A DNA stretch of 12,841 bases from Bacillota bacterium (GCA_023389895.1 JAEWDX010000204.1:1-12841); one strand, 5' to 3'. Counted from the stretch's first letter, positions 5,130-12,841 are shown. Notes: generated by a model not told the origin, from the sequence alone. A program made the numbers and translations.

Positions 5130-6197
5130 TTATGATCGACTGTTTGTTTGACTTTTCTCAGTCGCAATGATGCCGATTATCTCTTCAACCGCTTTATCGA
5201 TGTTTTCTGCATCAATATGATAGAATGGTGCTGCATATTCTTGCTGCTTATATGAATAGCGAGGGTCATAGTAGTCCTCCAATAGAATCTGGATAAATAA
5301 TTCATAGTTTTCGTCTAAGAGCGCATCTTCAAGAGTGGCAATTATGTTCGTATCCTTCATTCGTTTTTTGATGAAGCTTAAGTTATTGTCCGCCTTTTCC
5401 CGAAACCATTCCTCCTGAAAAAATGTTTCTACATACTCCTGATAAATGCGTGCAACCCGTGAAGACATCGGAGCTTGAAGATTAATGTTTATCCCTTGAA
5501 GCTTCGTATTAAATAGCTCGTCAGGCTGCACTACTTTACCTATTCGTTTGCTTTCAGCTTCGACAATGAAAAATACCGCTCCTTTAATTTCGGTTAAAGC
5601 TTGAAAAAGCAGGGCATCAAATGTTTTCTGGTTATTTCCAGTCGATAATCCAAATGTTCCAAAGATAGATCCACGATGATTGGCAAGTCCTTCTAAATCA
5701 ATAATTGGAAACCCTTTTTCCTTTAATTTAAGTAAAATCTCTGTTTTCCCAACACCTGTCATTCCGTGAAGCGTAATTGCTTGAGGTGGGATGATAGTAG
5801 GAATTTTTTCTAAAATGTATTGTCGATAAGCTCGATATCCGCCAATTAAACGGGGGATGGAAAGCCCTGAAAATGATAGAAAGGTTGCGACTGCTTTACT
5901 TCGCATTCCCCCACGCCAGCAGTAAATGACAGGCTGCAAATGCTCCTTTTGTATTTCTCTTATTTGTCCAAGGATGGAGGGGATTTTCGGTGAAACAATT
6001 TCCATTGCCCTCCACTTCGCTTCTTCTGAGCCGATTTGTTTATAGATTGTTCCAATCTCAGCACGTTCCTCATCCGAAAACAGAGGGATATTAACCGCAC
6101 CTGGGATTCGATAATCATTAAATTCCTCTGGTGATCGGACGTCAATTGGAATTACCTTTTTCATGCTTATAAATTTTTCAATACTGATTTCTCTCAT
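5130..6197 (-). CDS. mnmH: tRNA 2-selenouridine synthase
   Basis: 355 residues from ATG 6197, chosen over an in-frame ATG at 6257 because AAGGAG (6209-6204) lies six bases upstream and MREISIEKF is a typical family start. An N-terminal rhodanese domain (about 4-130) has IDVRSPEEF (18-26), PGAVNIP (32-38) and the active-site loop YCWRGGMRS with Cys93. A P-loop domain follows: GMTGVGKT (145-152), the characteristic LEGLANHRGSIFG (168-180), and FIVEAESKRIG (210-220). The enzyme (SelU/YbbB) replaces sulfur of 2-thiouridine at the wobble position of Lys, Glu and Gln tRNAs with selenium from selenophosphate, through a geranylated intermediate. It therefore needs SelD, which is not in this window. 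Length is normal and all motifs are intact. No clear terminator follows. Confidence 0.93.
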   Translation of the reverse strand: MREISIEKFISMKKVIPIDVRSPEEFNDYRIPGAVNIPLFSDEERAEIGTIYKQIGSEEAKWRAMEIVSPKIPSILGQIREIQKEHLQPVIYCWRGGMRSKAVATFLSFSGLSIPRLIGGYRAYRQYILEKIPTIIPPQAITLHGMTGVGKTEILLKLKEKGFPIIDLEGLANHRGSIFGTFGLSTGNNQKTFDALLFQALTEIKGAVFFIVEAESKRIGKVVQPDELFNTKLQGININLQAPMSSRVARIYQEYVETFFQEEWFREKADNNLSFIKKRMKDTNIIATLEDALLDENYELFIQILLEDYYDPRYSYKQQEYAAPFYHIDAENIDKAVEEIIGIIATEKSQTNSRS

Positions 6198-6557
6198 GTC
6201 GTACTCCTTCGAGACTGTTAAATCAAAAGTTTTATTTATCATTATTATTTTAGCCATTAATGAAGCGATTGAAAACCTATAAATCTTCCCAAGCTTAAAT
6301 CTTGCTGTGAAGACAACTTATGTCACAGTTGTGTACTAGTAATATTTCGAAGGTTCTAACTGTTCTATTGCTTCAGCCTTAAAAAATCACAATGATGTCC
6401 CGGAGAACCTGTATATTCAATAAAACGTAAATAATCCTATTGCTACTTCATTTATGGTGATTAGTAATAAAAAACGAAATTTTTGTGAACTTCACATCAT
6501 TATCGTTGTTAATATCGTTAAATCTTGTAGAATCTTCATAGTAGGAGGGATGGTTAC
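6198..6557. other. Divergent intergenic region, mnmH / mcp
   Basis: 360 bases without a supported gene. It holds the mnmH ribosome binding site near the left end and a possible mcp promoter at the right. In between are two overlapping inverted repeats, CTGTGA (6305-6310) with TCACAG (6323-6328) and ACAACT (6313-6318) with AGTTGT (6327-6332), which could form alternative hairpins. A tandem pair GTTCTAA and GTTCTAT (6353-6359, 6362-6368) partly resembles SinR half-sites. I see no riboswitch, tRNA or sigma-D motif. Confidence 0.4.
6506..6533 (+). promoter_or_regulatory. Weak sigma-A promoter candidate for mcp
   Basis: TTGTTA (6506-6511) and TAGAAT (6528-6533) are 16 bases apart. This would start transcription only a few bases before the AGGAGGG ribosome binding site. 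I looked for the sigma-D consensus usual for Bacillus motility genes and did not find it here. Confidence 0.25.
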
Positions 6558-8258
6558 GTGAGAAGATTACAAGCATTGCGTTTAGGGACAAAGTTCAATA
6601 TCCTTGTTGTTTTTTTATTACTATTATTTTCAATTATTATTTCCGTAATTTTAAATATAGTTGTATCTGATGCGATTAAGGCAACAGCAACTGAGAAGGC
6701 GAAAGGGGATTTACAGCTAGGATATATCGCTCTTGATAAGGAATTTCCTGGTGACTGGAATGTGAAGGAAGATAAGCTTTATAAAGGTTCTACACTCGTT
6801 AATGATAATGAAGAAATGGTCGATTATATCGGGGAACTAACGAATGGAACCGTGACAATTTTTCTAGGGGATACAAGGGTTATAACAAATGTAATCGCTT
6901 CCGATGGGAAGAGGGCAATTGGCACGAAAGCTAGTGACGAGGTGATAAATCACACACTAGTAAAAGGGGGGGATTTTTACGGGGAAGCAAATGTAGTCGG
7001 TCATCTTTATCAGACAGCTTATCAGCCGATAAAAGATAAAGGCGGCTCCATTATTGGAATGTGGTATGTTGGTGCTCCGATTAAGATGGTTGATATTGCC
7101 ATGAAACAAGTGAATACAGCTCTGATTATTACCTTCGTTGTTCTAATACTGATTTCGGTTATTATTATTATTACTTTTTCAAATGGAATAAAAAATCGAC
7201 TTTTGAAATTAAACAGTGCACTCGAACATGCTGGAGATGGCGATTTTACTTATATTGTTAAAGATCCAACAGGAGATGAAATTTCTTCACTTGCAAAAAG
7301 CTATGAAAAGATGAGGCTTGGTCTTGTTAGTCTCGTACATAGGATGAGAGAATCTGCGGAAACTGTCGCTGCTACATCAGAAGAGCTTTATGCGAGTTCA
7401 GAGGAAACAACGAGAGCTAGTGATCTGATCTCCAATTCTTTGCAGGAAGTAGCTAGCGCCACAAATGAACAAGTTACTTTCACTGATGATTTAAATAAAA
7501 TCGTTAGTCAAATGACCACAGGGATCAGACAAATTTCCGCTAGTTCACAAGAAGTGCATAATTCAACAGCTGCCAATTTGCAGGATGCGAAGCAAGGAAT
7601 TGAAGTTGTCGGAAAAACAAGAAAGCAAGTTGAAACGATCGATCAAATGACGGAACTAACTTCAAATTATATCGATCATTTACATGAAAAATCGCGGGAA
7701 ATTGGGAAAATCATTAGTATGATTACAGATATTTCTGAGCAGACGAACCTTCTTGCTCTAAATGCTGCGATTGAAGCAGCAAGAGCGGGTGATCAAGGAC
7801 GCGGATTTGCCGTTGTTGCTGATGAGGTTAGGAAGCTTGCTGAGCAATCGAATCAATCGGCTAATCAGATAAGAGAATTAATTTTTGGCATTCAAGGAGA
7901 TATCGAACAGTCTGCCAGCTCAATGGAAAATGGAAGATTAGCAATCAATGAAGGGCTAGAGCTTGCCACAACGGCCGAGGATTCTTTTAGAAAAATCAAT
8001 GAATCTATCCAAATCGTTGATAATCAAATTAGTCATGTTTCTCATGTCGCTCAGGAAATGGAGCAGGGAACAGAGCAAATTTTAACTTCACTTAATGAAA
8101 TTACGCATAAGATTCATAGCACGTCAGATTCTGCGCAAAATGTTGCTTCTGCAACTGAAGAGCAAAGTGCTTCGATGCAAGAAGTATTTGCCGTTTCCCA
8201 AAGCTTAAGCGAATTGGCAGAAGAGCTTAAGGATGCCGTTCATACGTTTAAAATATAG
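6558..8258 (+). CDS. Methyl-accepting chemotaxis protein with single extracellular Cache-like domain
   Basis: 566 residues from GTG 6558, with AGGAGGG (6543-6549) eight bases upstream; an earlier ATG at 6550 is out of frame and stops at once. TM1 is about 14-36. The extracellular domain (37-182) resembles a single Cache (sCache_3) fold, with TAYQPIKDKGG and IIGMWYVGAP near its end. TM2 is about 187-208 and HAMP about 209-262. The cytoplasmic coiled-coil carries the almost invariant signalling tip EQTNLLALNAAIEAARAGDQ (394-413) and GRGFAVVADEVRKLAEQS (414-431), which contacts CheA and CheW. Likely methylation segments are around 271-284 and 531-543 (SATEEQSAS). Size and architecture resemble B. 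subtilis YvaQ. The ligand is unknown. The gene appears monocistronic, with its own promoter candidate and a hairpin after the stop. Confidence 0.92.
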   Translation: MRRLQALRLGTKFNILVVFLLLLFSIIISVILNIVVSDAIKATATEKAKGDLQLGYIALDKEFPGDWNVKEDKLYKGSTLVNDNEEMVDYIGELTNGTVTIFLGDTRVITNVIASDGKRAIGTKASDEVINHTLVKGGDFYGEANVVGHLYQTAYQPIKDKGGSIIGMWYVGAPIKMVDIAMKQVNTALIITFVVLILISVIIIITFSNGIKNRLLKLNSALEHAGDGDFTYIVKDPTGDEISSLAKSYEKMRLGLVSLVHRMRESAETVAATSEELYASSEETTRASDLISNSLQEVASATNEQVTFTDDLNKIVSQMTTGIRQISASSQEVHNSTAANLQDAKQGIEVVGKTRKQVETIDQMTELTSNYIDHLHEKSREIGKIISMITDISEQTNLLALNAAIEAARAGDQGRGFAVVADEVRKLAEQSNQSANQIRELIFGIQGDIEQSASSMENGRLAINEGLELATTAEDSFRKINESIQIVDNQISHVSHVAQEMEQGTEQILTSLNEITHKIHSTSDSAQNVASATEEQSASMQEVFAVSQSLSELAEELKDAVHTFKI

Positions 8259-8268
8259 ATTCTTTAGA

Positions 8269-8310
8269 GGCTGTCGTGAAGGTCATAGAAAAATGACTTT
8301 CGCGACAGCC
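8269..8310 (+). terminator. Strong hairpin after mcp, likely terminator
   Basis: An 18-bp stem, GGCTGTCG plus TGAAGGTCAT (8269-8286), pairs with ATGACTTTCG plus CGACAGCC (8293-8310), with two wobble pairs and a six-base loop. The following bases, TTACTCGTTT, are only partly T-rich, so termination may be incomplete. It starts 10 bases after the mcp stop. Confidence 0.6.
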
Positions 8311-8432
8311 TTACTCGTTTCCAAAAATAAAGTATAGATAGTTCATCAATGAAAATTCATATAATTATCCTTTTTCATTTCATAATTTAGTGCTTTGTTT
8401 CTGTATAGTGAAGAGGGGGGTGGTTCTAACAT

Positions 8433-9443
8433 ATGAAAACAAAATGGTATTTTTTTATTTTGCTCGTTATTACTCTTACGATTCTTTTCAATAACTTATT
8501 AAGTCAGCGTGAACAGCCTCTTATTAAAATAGGTGTTATTATGATCGGTGAAAGCAGAGTAGAAAAGCTGACGGGTTTAAAGAATGGGTTGAAGGATCTC
8601 GGCTATGATGAGAAGACAATCAAATTTGTTGTCATCAATGCAAATGATAATGAAACAAAATTACGCACGGAAATAGATAAGTTAATTAAAAATAAACCGA
8701 CATTAATCGTTACACTTGGCGGAGTAGAAACATTAGCAGTGAAAGAAAAGCTAGAAAAAAACAACATTAATATTCCCGTTATTTTTGCTGGTGTAGCAGC
8801 ACCGAAAGAGATTGGAATTATTAAAGACTATCGTTCACCCGGCGGACTTTTTACAGGAATAAATAATTACCATACAAGTATATCCGGGAAAAGGTTGGAG
8901 CTTTTGCATGAACTTGTTCCTACTATCCAAAGCGTCTTTGTTCTTTATGATAAAAATACAAAAGTAAGTATCCTTAGCCTTGAAAATACGAAGGAGGCAG
9001 CAGAAAAGCTTGCATTAAAAATCATCCCAATAAATGTTAGTGATTCAGATTTTCTACAGCAATTAAGTAATCATATACATGAAAATGAAGCACTCTTAAT
9101 GCTTCCTAGTTTTCGAATAGAATCTTTAACAGCTGAAATTGCTCAGTTTTCAAAGGTGAATAAAATACCCGCTATGGGAATATATGGAAATGAGGTTGAA
9201 GAAGGAATACTAGCTAGCTATGGGGTTAGCTTTGAAGATCAAGGCTACCAAGCTGCTAGATTTGTAAGTCTCATTATTCAAGGAAACTCACCAAGTGATA
9301 TTCCTGTTGAGCTTCCTGATACAATCCGCTTTTATATCAATAAAGAAGTAAGTGATTATTTGGGCATTTCGCTTAATCATGAACTTATTCCGATTGCCAA
9401 TTTTATTTCCAAAGATAAAGGAAGAACTAGCGATGCTCATTAA
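8433..9443 (+). CDS. Membrane-tethered substrate-binding protein, likely sensory partner of downstream kinase
   Basis: 336 residues. Residues 5-24 are a hydrophobic N-terminal segment with no lipobox cysteine and no clear cleavage site, so it is probably a signal anchor. From residue 31 the protein matches the ABC_sub_bind family (COG2984; Pfam PF04392, which includes TrpX-type proteins): IKIGVIMIGE, TLIVTLGGVET, IPVIFAGVAAP, GLFTGINN, and a second lobe with SVFVLYDKN and GILASYGVSFEDQGYQAARF. Such proteins bind a small ligand between two lobes outside the cell. No permease or ATPase gene lies nearby. Instead the gene overlaps a histidine kinase gene by 11 bases, so it probably presents its ligand to that kinase, as DctB does for DctS in B. 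subtilis. The ATG at 8433 follows AGAGGGGGG and GGTGG (8412-8423). The 174 bases upstream contain a TATAAT (8360-8365) without a good -35. Confidence 0.82.
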   Translation: MKTKWYFFILLVITLTILFNNLLSQREQPLIKIGVIMIGESRVEKLTGLKNGLKDLGYDEKTIKFVVINANDNETKLRTEIDKLIKNKPTLIVTLGGVETLAVKEKLEKNNINIPVIFAGVAAPKEIGIIKDYRSPGGLFTGINNYHTSISGKRLELLHELVPTIQSVFVLYDKNTKVSILSLENTKEAAEKLALKIIPINVSDSDFLQQLSNHIHENEALLMLPSFRIESLTAEIAQFSKVNKIPAMGIYGNEVEEGILASYGVSFEDQGYQAARFVSLIIQGNSPSDIPVELPDTIRFYINKEVSDYLGISLNHELIPIANFISKDKGRTSDAH

Positions 9444-11484
9444 ATGGCTCTTATCTCAACCAATTCGAATAAAAGTCCTTGTATTTGGAATTTGTATGTC
9501 AACGATCCCACTTTTATTGCTTAGCTATTACTATTATTCTCATGTGAGGGGAGATTTGGAAAATAGAATAATGGATAAACAGGAGTTACTCCTCCAAAAT
9601 CTCTCAAATGAAATTGAGCTTGAATTTAATCAGACCTTTCAGCAGCTTCAAATAGCTTCCACTTTAAATAAACAGCAAAGTATATTCTATGAAATCCTTC
9701 AGCAAAATGATTCGATTGAAGAACTTATCATGACAAATGAAGCAGGAGATGTTACGAAAAAGATCTCTCGCTATCATTTAAATATTCCAAATGAAAATGA
9801 ACAGTGGTTTTCCGATGAGATGTGGTCTGATTTTCAAACAAAGAGTGAAATTTATGGGAAAGTAGAATTTAATCAATTTGGTCAACCTGTTATGAAGCTG
9901 GCAGTTCCGTATATGGAAAATGAACAGAAAAAAGCGGCTGGGGTTATTATTCAGCTCCAAAAAATAATTGGGAAAATTTCATCGTTAAGGCAGGAATATT
10001 CCTCTTATTTATATTTATTGGACGGTGATGGTAAAGTCATTGCTCATCAAGATTACAGCAAGCTTTGGCAGAAGCGTTCTAATGAAAATAAATTAGATGT
10101 GCTAACCGTTCAATCAGAAATGAAAGGGCTTGATTGGATTTTAGTAATGGAAATACCAGCAACAACTGCGTACAAACCGATTAATGATATGTTTCGAACA
10201 GGGTTATATGCAGTAGCAATTGTCACGATTATCGTAAGTCTTATTAGTATTTATGCGGGGTTTTATTTTACAACACCCATTGTTGATTTAGAAAAGGGAA
10301 TGAATCATCTTAAAGCAGGGACTAAGATAGCACCAATTCCTGTCAATCGCCATGATGAGCTAGGAAAGCTATCACATTCTTTTAATGAAATGAGTGAAGA
10401 GCTTCAGGAGAAATCCTTAAGACTAGAGCAGGAAAAAGAAAGGCTTAGTGTCGTTGTCAATGGAATTGATGCAGGGCTTGCACTTGTCACGAAAGATTAT
10501 CTAGTTACATGGATGAACCCTAAGCTCAAAGGCTGGTTTAATCATCAAGGATTTCAATTGCCATGCTATGTATTAATCGGCGGAAAAAAGCAGGCATGCG
10601 ATGATTGTCCTATTACTTGTCCAGAGCTTGAAGGAAATGGTGATACCATTATGAGGATGATGGGGAAGAACGAGGAAGAAAGACTCTTTCGTCATCGAGT
10701 ATTTCCATTAACGCATGCGATAGAAGGAGAAGGGGAGTACTTAGTTGTTATTGAGGATATTACTGAGCAAAAGCAAATCGAGGAAAAAATGATTCAAACG
10801 GATAAATTAAGTGCGCTTGGCTTAATGGCTTCAAGCTTTGCTCACGAAGTGAATAATCCACTTGCAACGATAAATGTATATGCTGAAGATTTAATTGATC
10901 GCATCGATCAGCAGGATGAAGAGCTTGATGAAGATGAGATGACTCTTTATTTAGAGAAAATTAAAGATAACACAGAAAGATGTAAACGGATTACGAGCAA
11001 TTTATTAAATTTTTCACGAAAAACGAATTGGACCGTTGCAAAAATCGATATGACTGAAACGATTCAAAATAGTATTAGTCTTGTTACAGGCTCTTTAAAG
11101 AGGAAGAAAATTATGCTAGAGATTGACATTGCAAATGATTTGCCGGTCTTTTTTGGCGATAGCTTAAAGCTTATGCAGGTCATTGTAAATCTCATTAATA
11201 ATGCTACTGATGCAGTTAAAGAAGACGGAAAGATAAAGATAATCGCTCAAGAGGAAAAAAATGTCCTTTGCCTGTATGTGAAAGATAATGGCTGCGGGAT
11301 ACCCGAAGAGATAGTAGGAAAAATTTTTGATCCCTTTTATACGACGAAGCCTGTTGGTAAAGGGACAGGACTTGGATTATCGGTATGTTATGGAATTATC
11401 GAAGAATTTGCCGGAACAATACATGTAGAAAGTAGAGTAGGATTTGGAACAACGATAAAGGTACAAATTCCAATCCGAACGTAA
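9433..11484 (+). CDS. Sensor histidine kinase: extracellular Cache, HAMP, Cys-rich PAS, HisKA, HATPase
   Basis: 683 residues from ATG 9433, which has AAAGGA (9415-9420) upstream and overlaps the preceding gene by 11 bases, implying translational coupling. A longer in-frame ATG at 9352 would bury the start far inside that gene. TM1 is about 15-33; an extracellular double-Cache-like domain spans 36-250, TM2 about 256-279 and HAMP about 280-333. A PAS domain (about 336-445) contains C378, C389, C392 and C396 in CYVLIGGKKQACDDCPITC. HisKA has the phospho-acceptor H471 in SSFAHEVNNPLA. The ATPase domain has NLINNATDAV (586-595), DNGCGIP (618-624), FDPFYTTK (632-639) and GKGTGLGL (642-649). The protein autophosphorylates and passes phosphate to the regulator encoded downstream. 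The architecture is of the NtrB/AtoS type that pairs with NtrC-class regulators. Confidence 0.93.
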   Translation: MLIKWLLSQPIRIKVLVFGICMSTIPLLLLSYYYYSHVRGDLENRIMDKQELLLQNLSNEIELEFNQTFQQLQIASTLNKQQSIFYEILQQNDSIEELIMTNEAGDVTKKISRYHLNIPNENEQWFSDEMWSDFQTKSEIYGKVEFNQFGQPVMKLAVPYMENEQKKAAGVIIQLQKIIGKISSLRQEYSSYLYLLDGDGKVIAHQDYSKLWQKRSNENKLDVLTVQSEMKGLDWILVMEIPATTAYKPINDMFRTGLYAVAIVTIIVSLISIYAGFYFTTPIVDLEKGMNHLKAGTKIAPIPVNRHDELGKLSHSFNEMSEELQEKSLRLEQEKERLSVVVNGIDAGLALVTKDYLVTWMNPKLKGWFNHQGFQLPCYVLIGGKKQACDDCPITCPELEGNGDTIMRMMGKNEEERLFRHRVFPLTHAIEGEGEYLVVIEDITEQKQIEEKMIQTDKLSALGLMASSFAHEVNNPLATINVYAEDLIDRIDQQDEELDEDEMTLYLEKIKDNTERCKRITSNLLNFSRKTNWTVAKIDMTETIQNSISLVTGSLKRKKIMLEIDIANDLPVFFGDSLKLMQVIVNLINNATDAVKEDGKIKIIAQEEKNVLCLYVKDNGCGIPEEIVGKIFDPFYTTKPVGKGTGLGLSVCYGIIEEFAGTIHVESRVGFGTTIKVQIPIRT

Positions 11485-11508
11485 AAACTTCGTTAAAAAA
11501 ATATCCCG

Positions 11509-11534
11509 AAGGTGCTTCCGCATTTCTTACAGGA
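11509..11534 (+). repeat. 26-bp direct repeat, copy 1
   Basis: Identical over 26 bases to 11699-11724; the shared core includes GGTGCTTCCGCATTTCTTAC. It starts 25 bases after the histidine kinase stop. The two copies bracket the structured element in this gap. Confidence 0.95.
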
Positions 11535-11698
11535 TAAGAAAATATAACATTTTGAAGTTGAAGAATTGTCTAGCTCCAGCGCCTAGCGCCTAGTGGACTT
11601 CCCTCCCTCTCCCTATGATAAGTCAACATCGACTCGTTTTCACTCGTCGTGTTTCCTTTATCTCAGTCGAGGTCAGTCCAGTCCATACGGCGCTGAAC
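11535..11698. repeat. Structured interspersed repeat element of Bacillus type between kinase and regulator genes
   Basis: The segment contains TGTCTAGCTCCAGCGCCTAG (11567-11586), which from memory matches the opening of short interspersed repeats scattered through many Bacillaceae genomes. CAGCGCC (11577-11583) pairs with GGCGCTG (11689-11695), and TGGACT (11594-11599) with AGTCCA (11675-11680). A further imperfect hairpin lies between (about 11618-11663). A tandem CGCCTAG occurs at 11580-11593. It is non-coding on both strands as far as I can read and richer in G+C than its surroundings. Together with both flanking copies it spans about 216 bases inside an operon. The family name is uncertain. 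Confidence 0.65.
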
Positions 11699-11724
11699 AA
11701 GGTGCTTCCGCATTTCTTACAGGA
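11699..11724 (+). repeat. 26-bp direct repeat, copy 2, supplying the regulator's Shine-Dalgarno
   Basis: Second copy of the 26-bp repeat. Its last four bases, AGGA, continue into GGT to make AGGAGGT (11721-11727), seven bases from the ATG of the response regulator. The repeat end thus provides part of the ribosome binding site. Confidence 0.95.
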
Positions 11725-11734
11725 GGTGGATTTG

Positions 11735-12841
11735 ATGCGAAATACTAGACTGTTAATTGTTGATGATGAAAAGGATTTGCTTGATCTCCTCGTTAAAAGG
11801 TTAAGCAGGAAGGGTTATGAGGTTCATGCTACTGAAACGGCTGAAGCAGCTTTAAAAAAATTGAAGCAACAATTTTTCGATATTGCAATTTATGATATTC
11901 GCCTTCCGAATATGGATGGAATTACGCTTTTAAAGGAAACGAAGAAAATGGAGCCTGAGACAGAGGTATTAATGTTAACAGGCCACGGAACGATAGAAAC
12001 AGCAATTGAAGCAATGAAGTATGGAGCGTTTGATTATTTAACAAAGCCTTACAATCTGTCTGAATTAGAAATAATTATTAAAAAGGCAGAGGAAAATAAG
12101 CAATTAAAAGAAAAAAATGAAAGTATGAAGAAAATTATTAGACAGCATAATGATTTTCAAATTATTGGAGAAAGTCCAATTTTTTCTGAGGTCATTGAAT
12201 TAACGGAAAGAATTGCTAGTAGTGATGTACCCGTACTCGTTCAAGGTGAAAGTGGTACTGGAAAAGAATTATTTGCAAAGGCGTTGCATTACTGGGGAAA
12301 TCGTGCCGACGAGCCTTTCGTTGCGATTAACTCAGGAGCACTCCCAGAACAATTACTTGAAAGTGAATTATTTGGTCATGTTAAGGGAGCATTTACGGGT
12401 GCAAACCAAGATAAAAAGGGGCTTGTTGAAGTTGCAAATGGTGGGACTTTATTTCTCGATGAGTTAGGTGAAATGCCATTAGCAATCCAAGTAAAGCTTC
12501 TGCGATTTTTAGAACTAGGAGAATTCAGAAGAATTGGTGATACGAGAGAAAGAAAGGTTGATATTCGAATTGTTGCTGCCACAAATCGAAATATGGAAAA
12601 GGAGGTGGAGGAAGGGAATTTCCGTAAAGATTTATTTTATCGTTTAAATGTTGTAAGCATAATTATTCCACCTTTAAGAGAGCGAAAGGAGGATATTCCT
12701 TTACTTATAAATTCCTTTCTTCAGCAGGGAAAGTATCCAGGAAAAGTCCTTTCGGAGGATGCGTTAGTCCAATTGAAAAATTATCAATTTCCTGGGAATG
12801 TAAGAGAGCTTCATCATCTAATTGAACGAGGACTCCTTTTA
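11735..12841 (+). CDS. NtrC-family sigma-54-dependent response regulator, C-terminus cut by window edge
   Basis: 369 codons are visible from ATG 11735 to the last base, with no stop. The receiver domain (1-120) has acidic residues D10 and D11, the phospho-acceptor D54 in IYDIRLPNMDG, T82 and K104. The AAA+ domain (about 143-369) has Walker A GESGTGKE (171-178), the sigma-54 contact loop GAFTGA (218-223), Walker B GGTLFLDE (236-243), FRKDLFYRLNV (296-306) and PGNVREL (353-359). When phosphorylated by the upstream kinase it should oligomerise and remodel sigma-54 holoenzyme at a distant enhancer-dependent promoter. The C-terminal Fis-type HTH expected for the family lies beyond the window. The strong ribosome binding site AGGAGGT is seven bases upstream. 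Most B. subtilis sigma-54 activators lack a receiver domain, so this full two-component version is noteworthy. Confidence 0.93.
   Translation, partial: MRNTRLLIVDDEKDLLDLLVKRLSRKGYEVHATETAEAALKKLKQQFFDIAIYDIRLPNMDGITLLKETKKMEPETEVLMLTGHGTIETAIEAMKYGAFDYLTKPYNLSELEIIIKKAEENKQLKEKNESMKKIIRQHNDFQIIGESPIFSEVIELTERIASSDVPVLVQGESGTGKELFAKALHYWGNRADEPFVAINSGALPEQLLESELFGHVKGAFTGANQDKKGLVEVANGGTLFLDELGEMPLAIQVKLLRFLELGEFRRIGDTRERKVDIRIVAATNRNMEKEVEEGNFRKDLFYRLNVVSIIIPPLRERKEDIPLLINSFLQQGKYPGKVLSEDALVQLKNYQFPGNVRELHHLIERGLLL

Noticed and set aside
6198..6257. 20-residue N-terminal extension of mnmH
   Set aside because: The segment contains the AAGGAG site for the ATG at 6197 and shows no family similarity.
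6305..6328. CRP-type site TGTGA/TCACA
   Set aside because: The spacing is 12 rather than 6 bases inside the full arms, and Bacillaceae do not usually use such cAMP-CRP control.
8259..8432. Sigma-54 (-24/-12) promoter for the sensory operon itself
   Set aside because: I looked for GG and GC spaced by 10 bases with the TGGCA-N-TTGC pattern and found no convincing match here.
9352..9432. 27-residue N-terminal extension of the histidine kinase
   Set aside because: It would overlap the binding-protein gene by over 90 bases; ATG 9433 has its own ribosome binding site and places the membrane segment normally.
12213..12582. Open frames on both strands inside the response regulator
   Set aside because: They are out of frame with the intact Walker A, GAFTGA and Walker B motifs and have no start signals.

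Overview
The window looks like chromosomal DNA of a low-GC, spore-forming Bacillaceae member (Bacillus in the broad sense). The evidence is the purine-rich Shine-Dalgarno sites, A/T-rich spacers, SinR and SinI relatives with a perfect Spo0A-type box, and a short interspersed repeat of a type I recall from Bacillus genomes. I saw no tRNA, rRNA, CRISPR array, transposase or phage gene.

Layout. (1) 1-512, minus: 3'-truncated NosL-like copper-binding lipoprotein. (2) 778-2813, plus: a two-gene pseudouridine catabolic operon, an HTH-PfkB kinase (psuK-like) and psuG, closed by a terminator. (3) 2915-4929: a rearranged and duplicated Sin module. It has two SinR-family repressors on the minus strand (2915-3265 and 4606-4929) flanking two plus-strand SinI-like anti-repressor genes (3722-3889 and 4218-4364). 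The first sinI sits behind a small zinc-ribbon gene, the second behind a possible 20-codon leader ORF. The intergenic regions hold GTTC/GAAC inverted repeats resembling SinR operators and one Spo0A-type box. (4) 5130-6197, minus: mnmH/selU, tRNA 2-selenouridine synthase. (5) 6558-8258, plus: a methyl-accepting chemotaxis protein with one extracellular Cache-like domain. (6) 8433 to the window end, plus: a three-component sensory operon made of a membrane-tethered substrate-binding protein, a Cache-HAMP-PAS histidine kinase with a four-cysteine cluster, and an NtrC-type sigma-54-dependent response regulator cut by the window edge. A structured repeat element separates kinase and regulator, and its end supplies the regulator's ribosome binding site.

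How the parts work together. In Bacillus subtilis SinI sequesters SinR, which represses biofilm matrix genes, and Spo0A~P activates sinI. Here both halves are doubled and uncoupled: each sinI has its own upstream region, and each sinR is transcribed in the opposite direction. The operator-like repeats next to both repressor promoters and the first sinI operon suggest auto- and cross-regulation. The last operon looks like a sensor for a small extracellular ligand, with the binding protein presenting it to the kinase and the regulator driving a sigma-54 promoter that must lie outside the window.

Start sites were revised from the longest open frames for three genes on ribosome-binding-site evidence: the first sinR-like gene (3265, not 3283), mnmH (6197, not 6257) and the histidine kinase (9433, not 9352).
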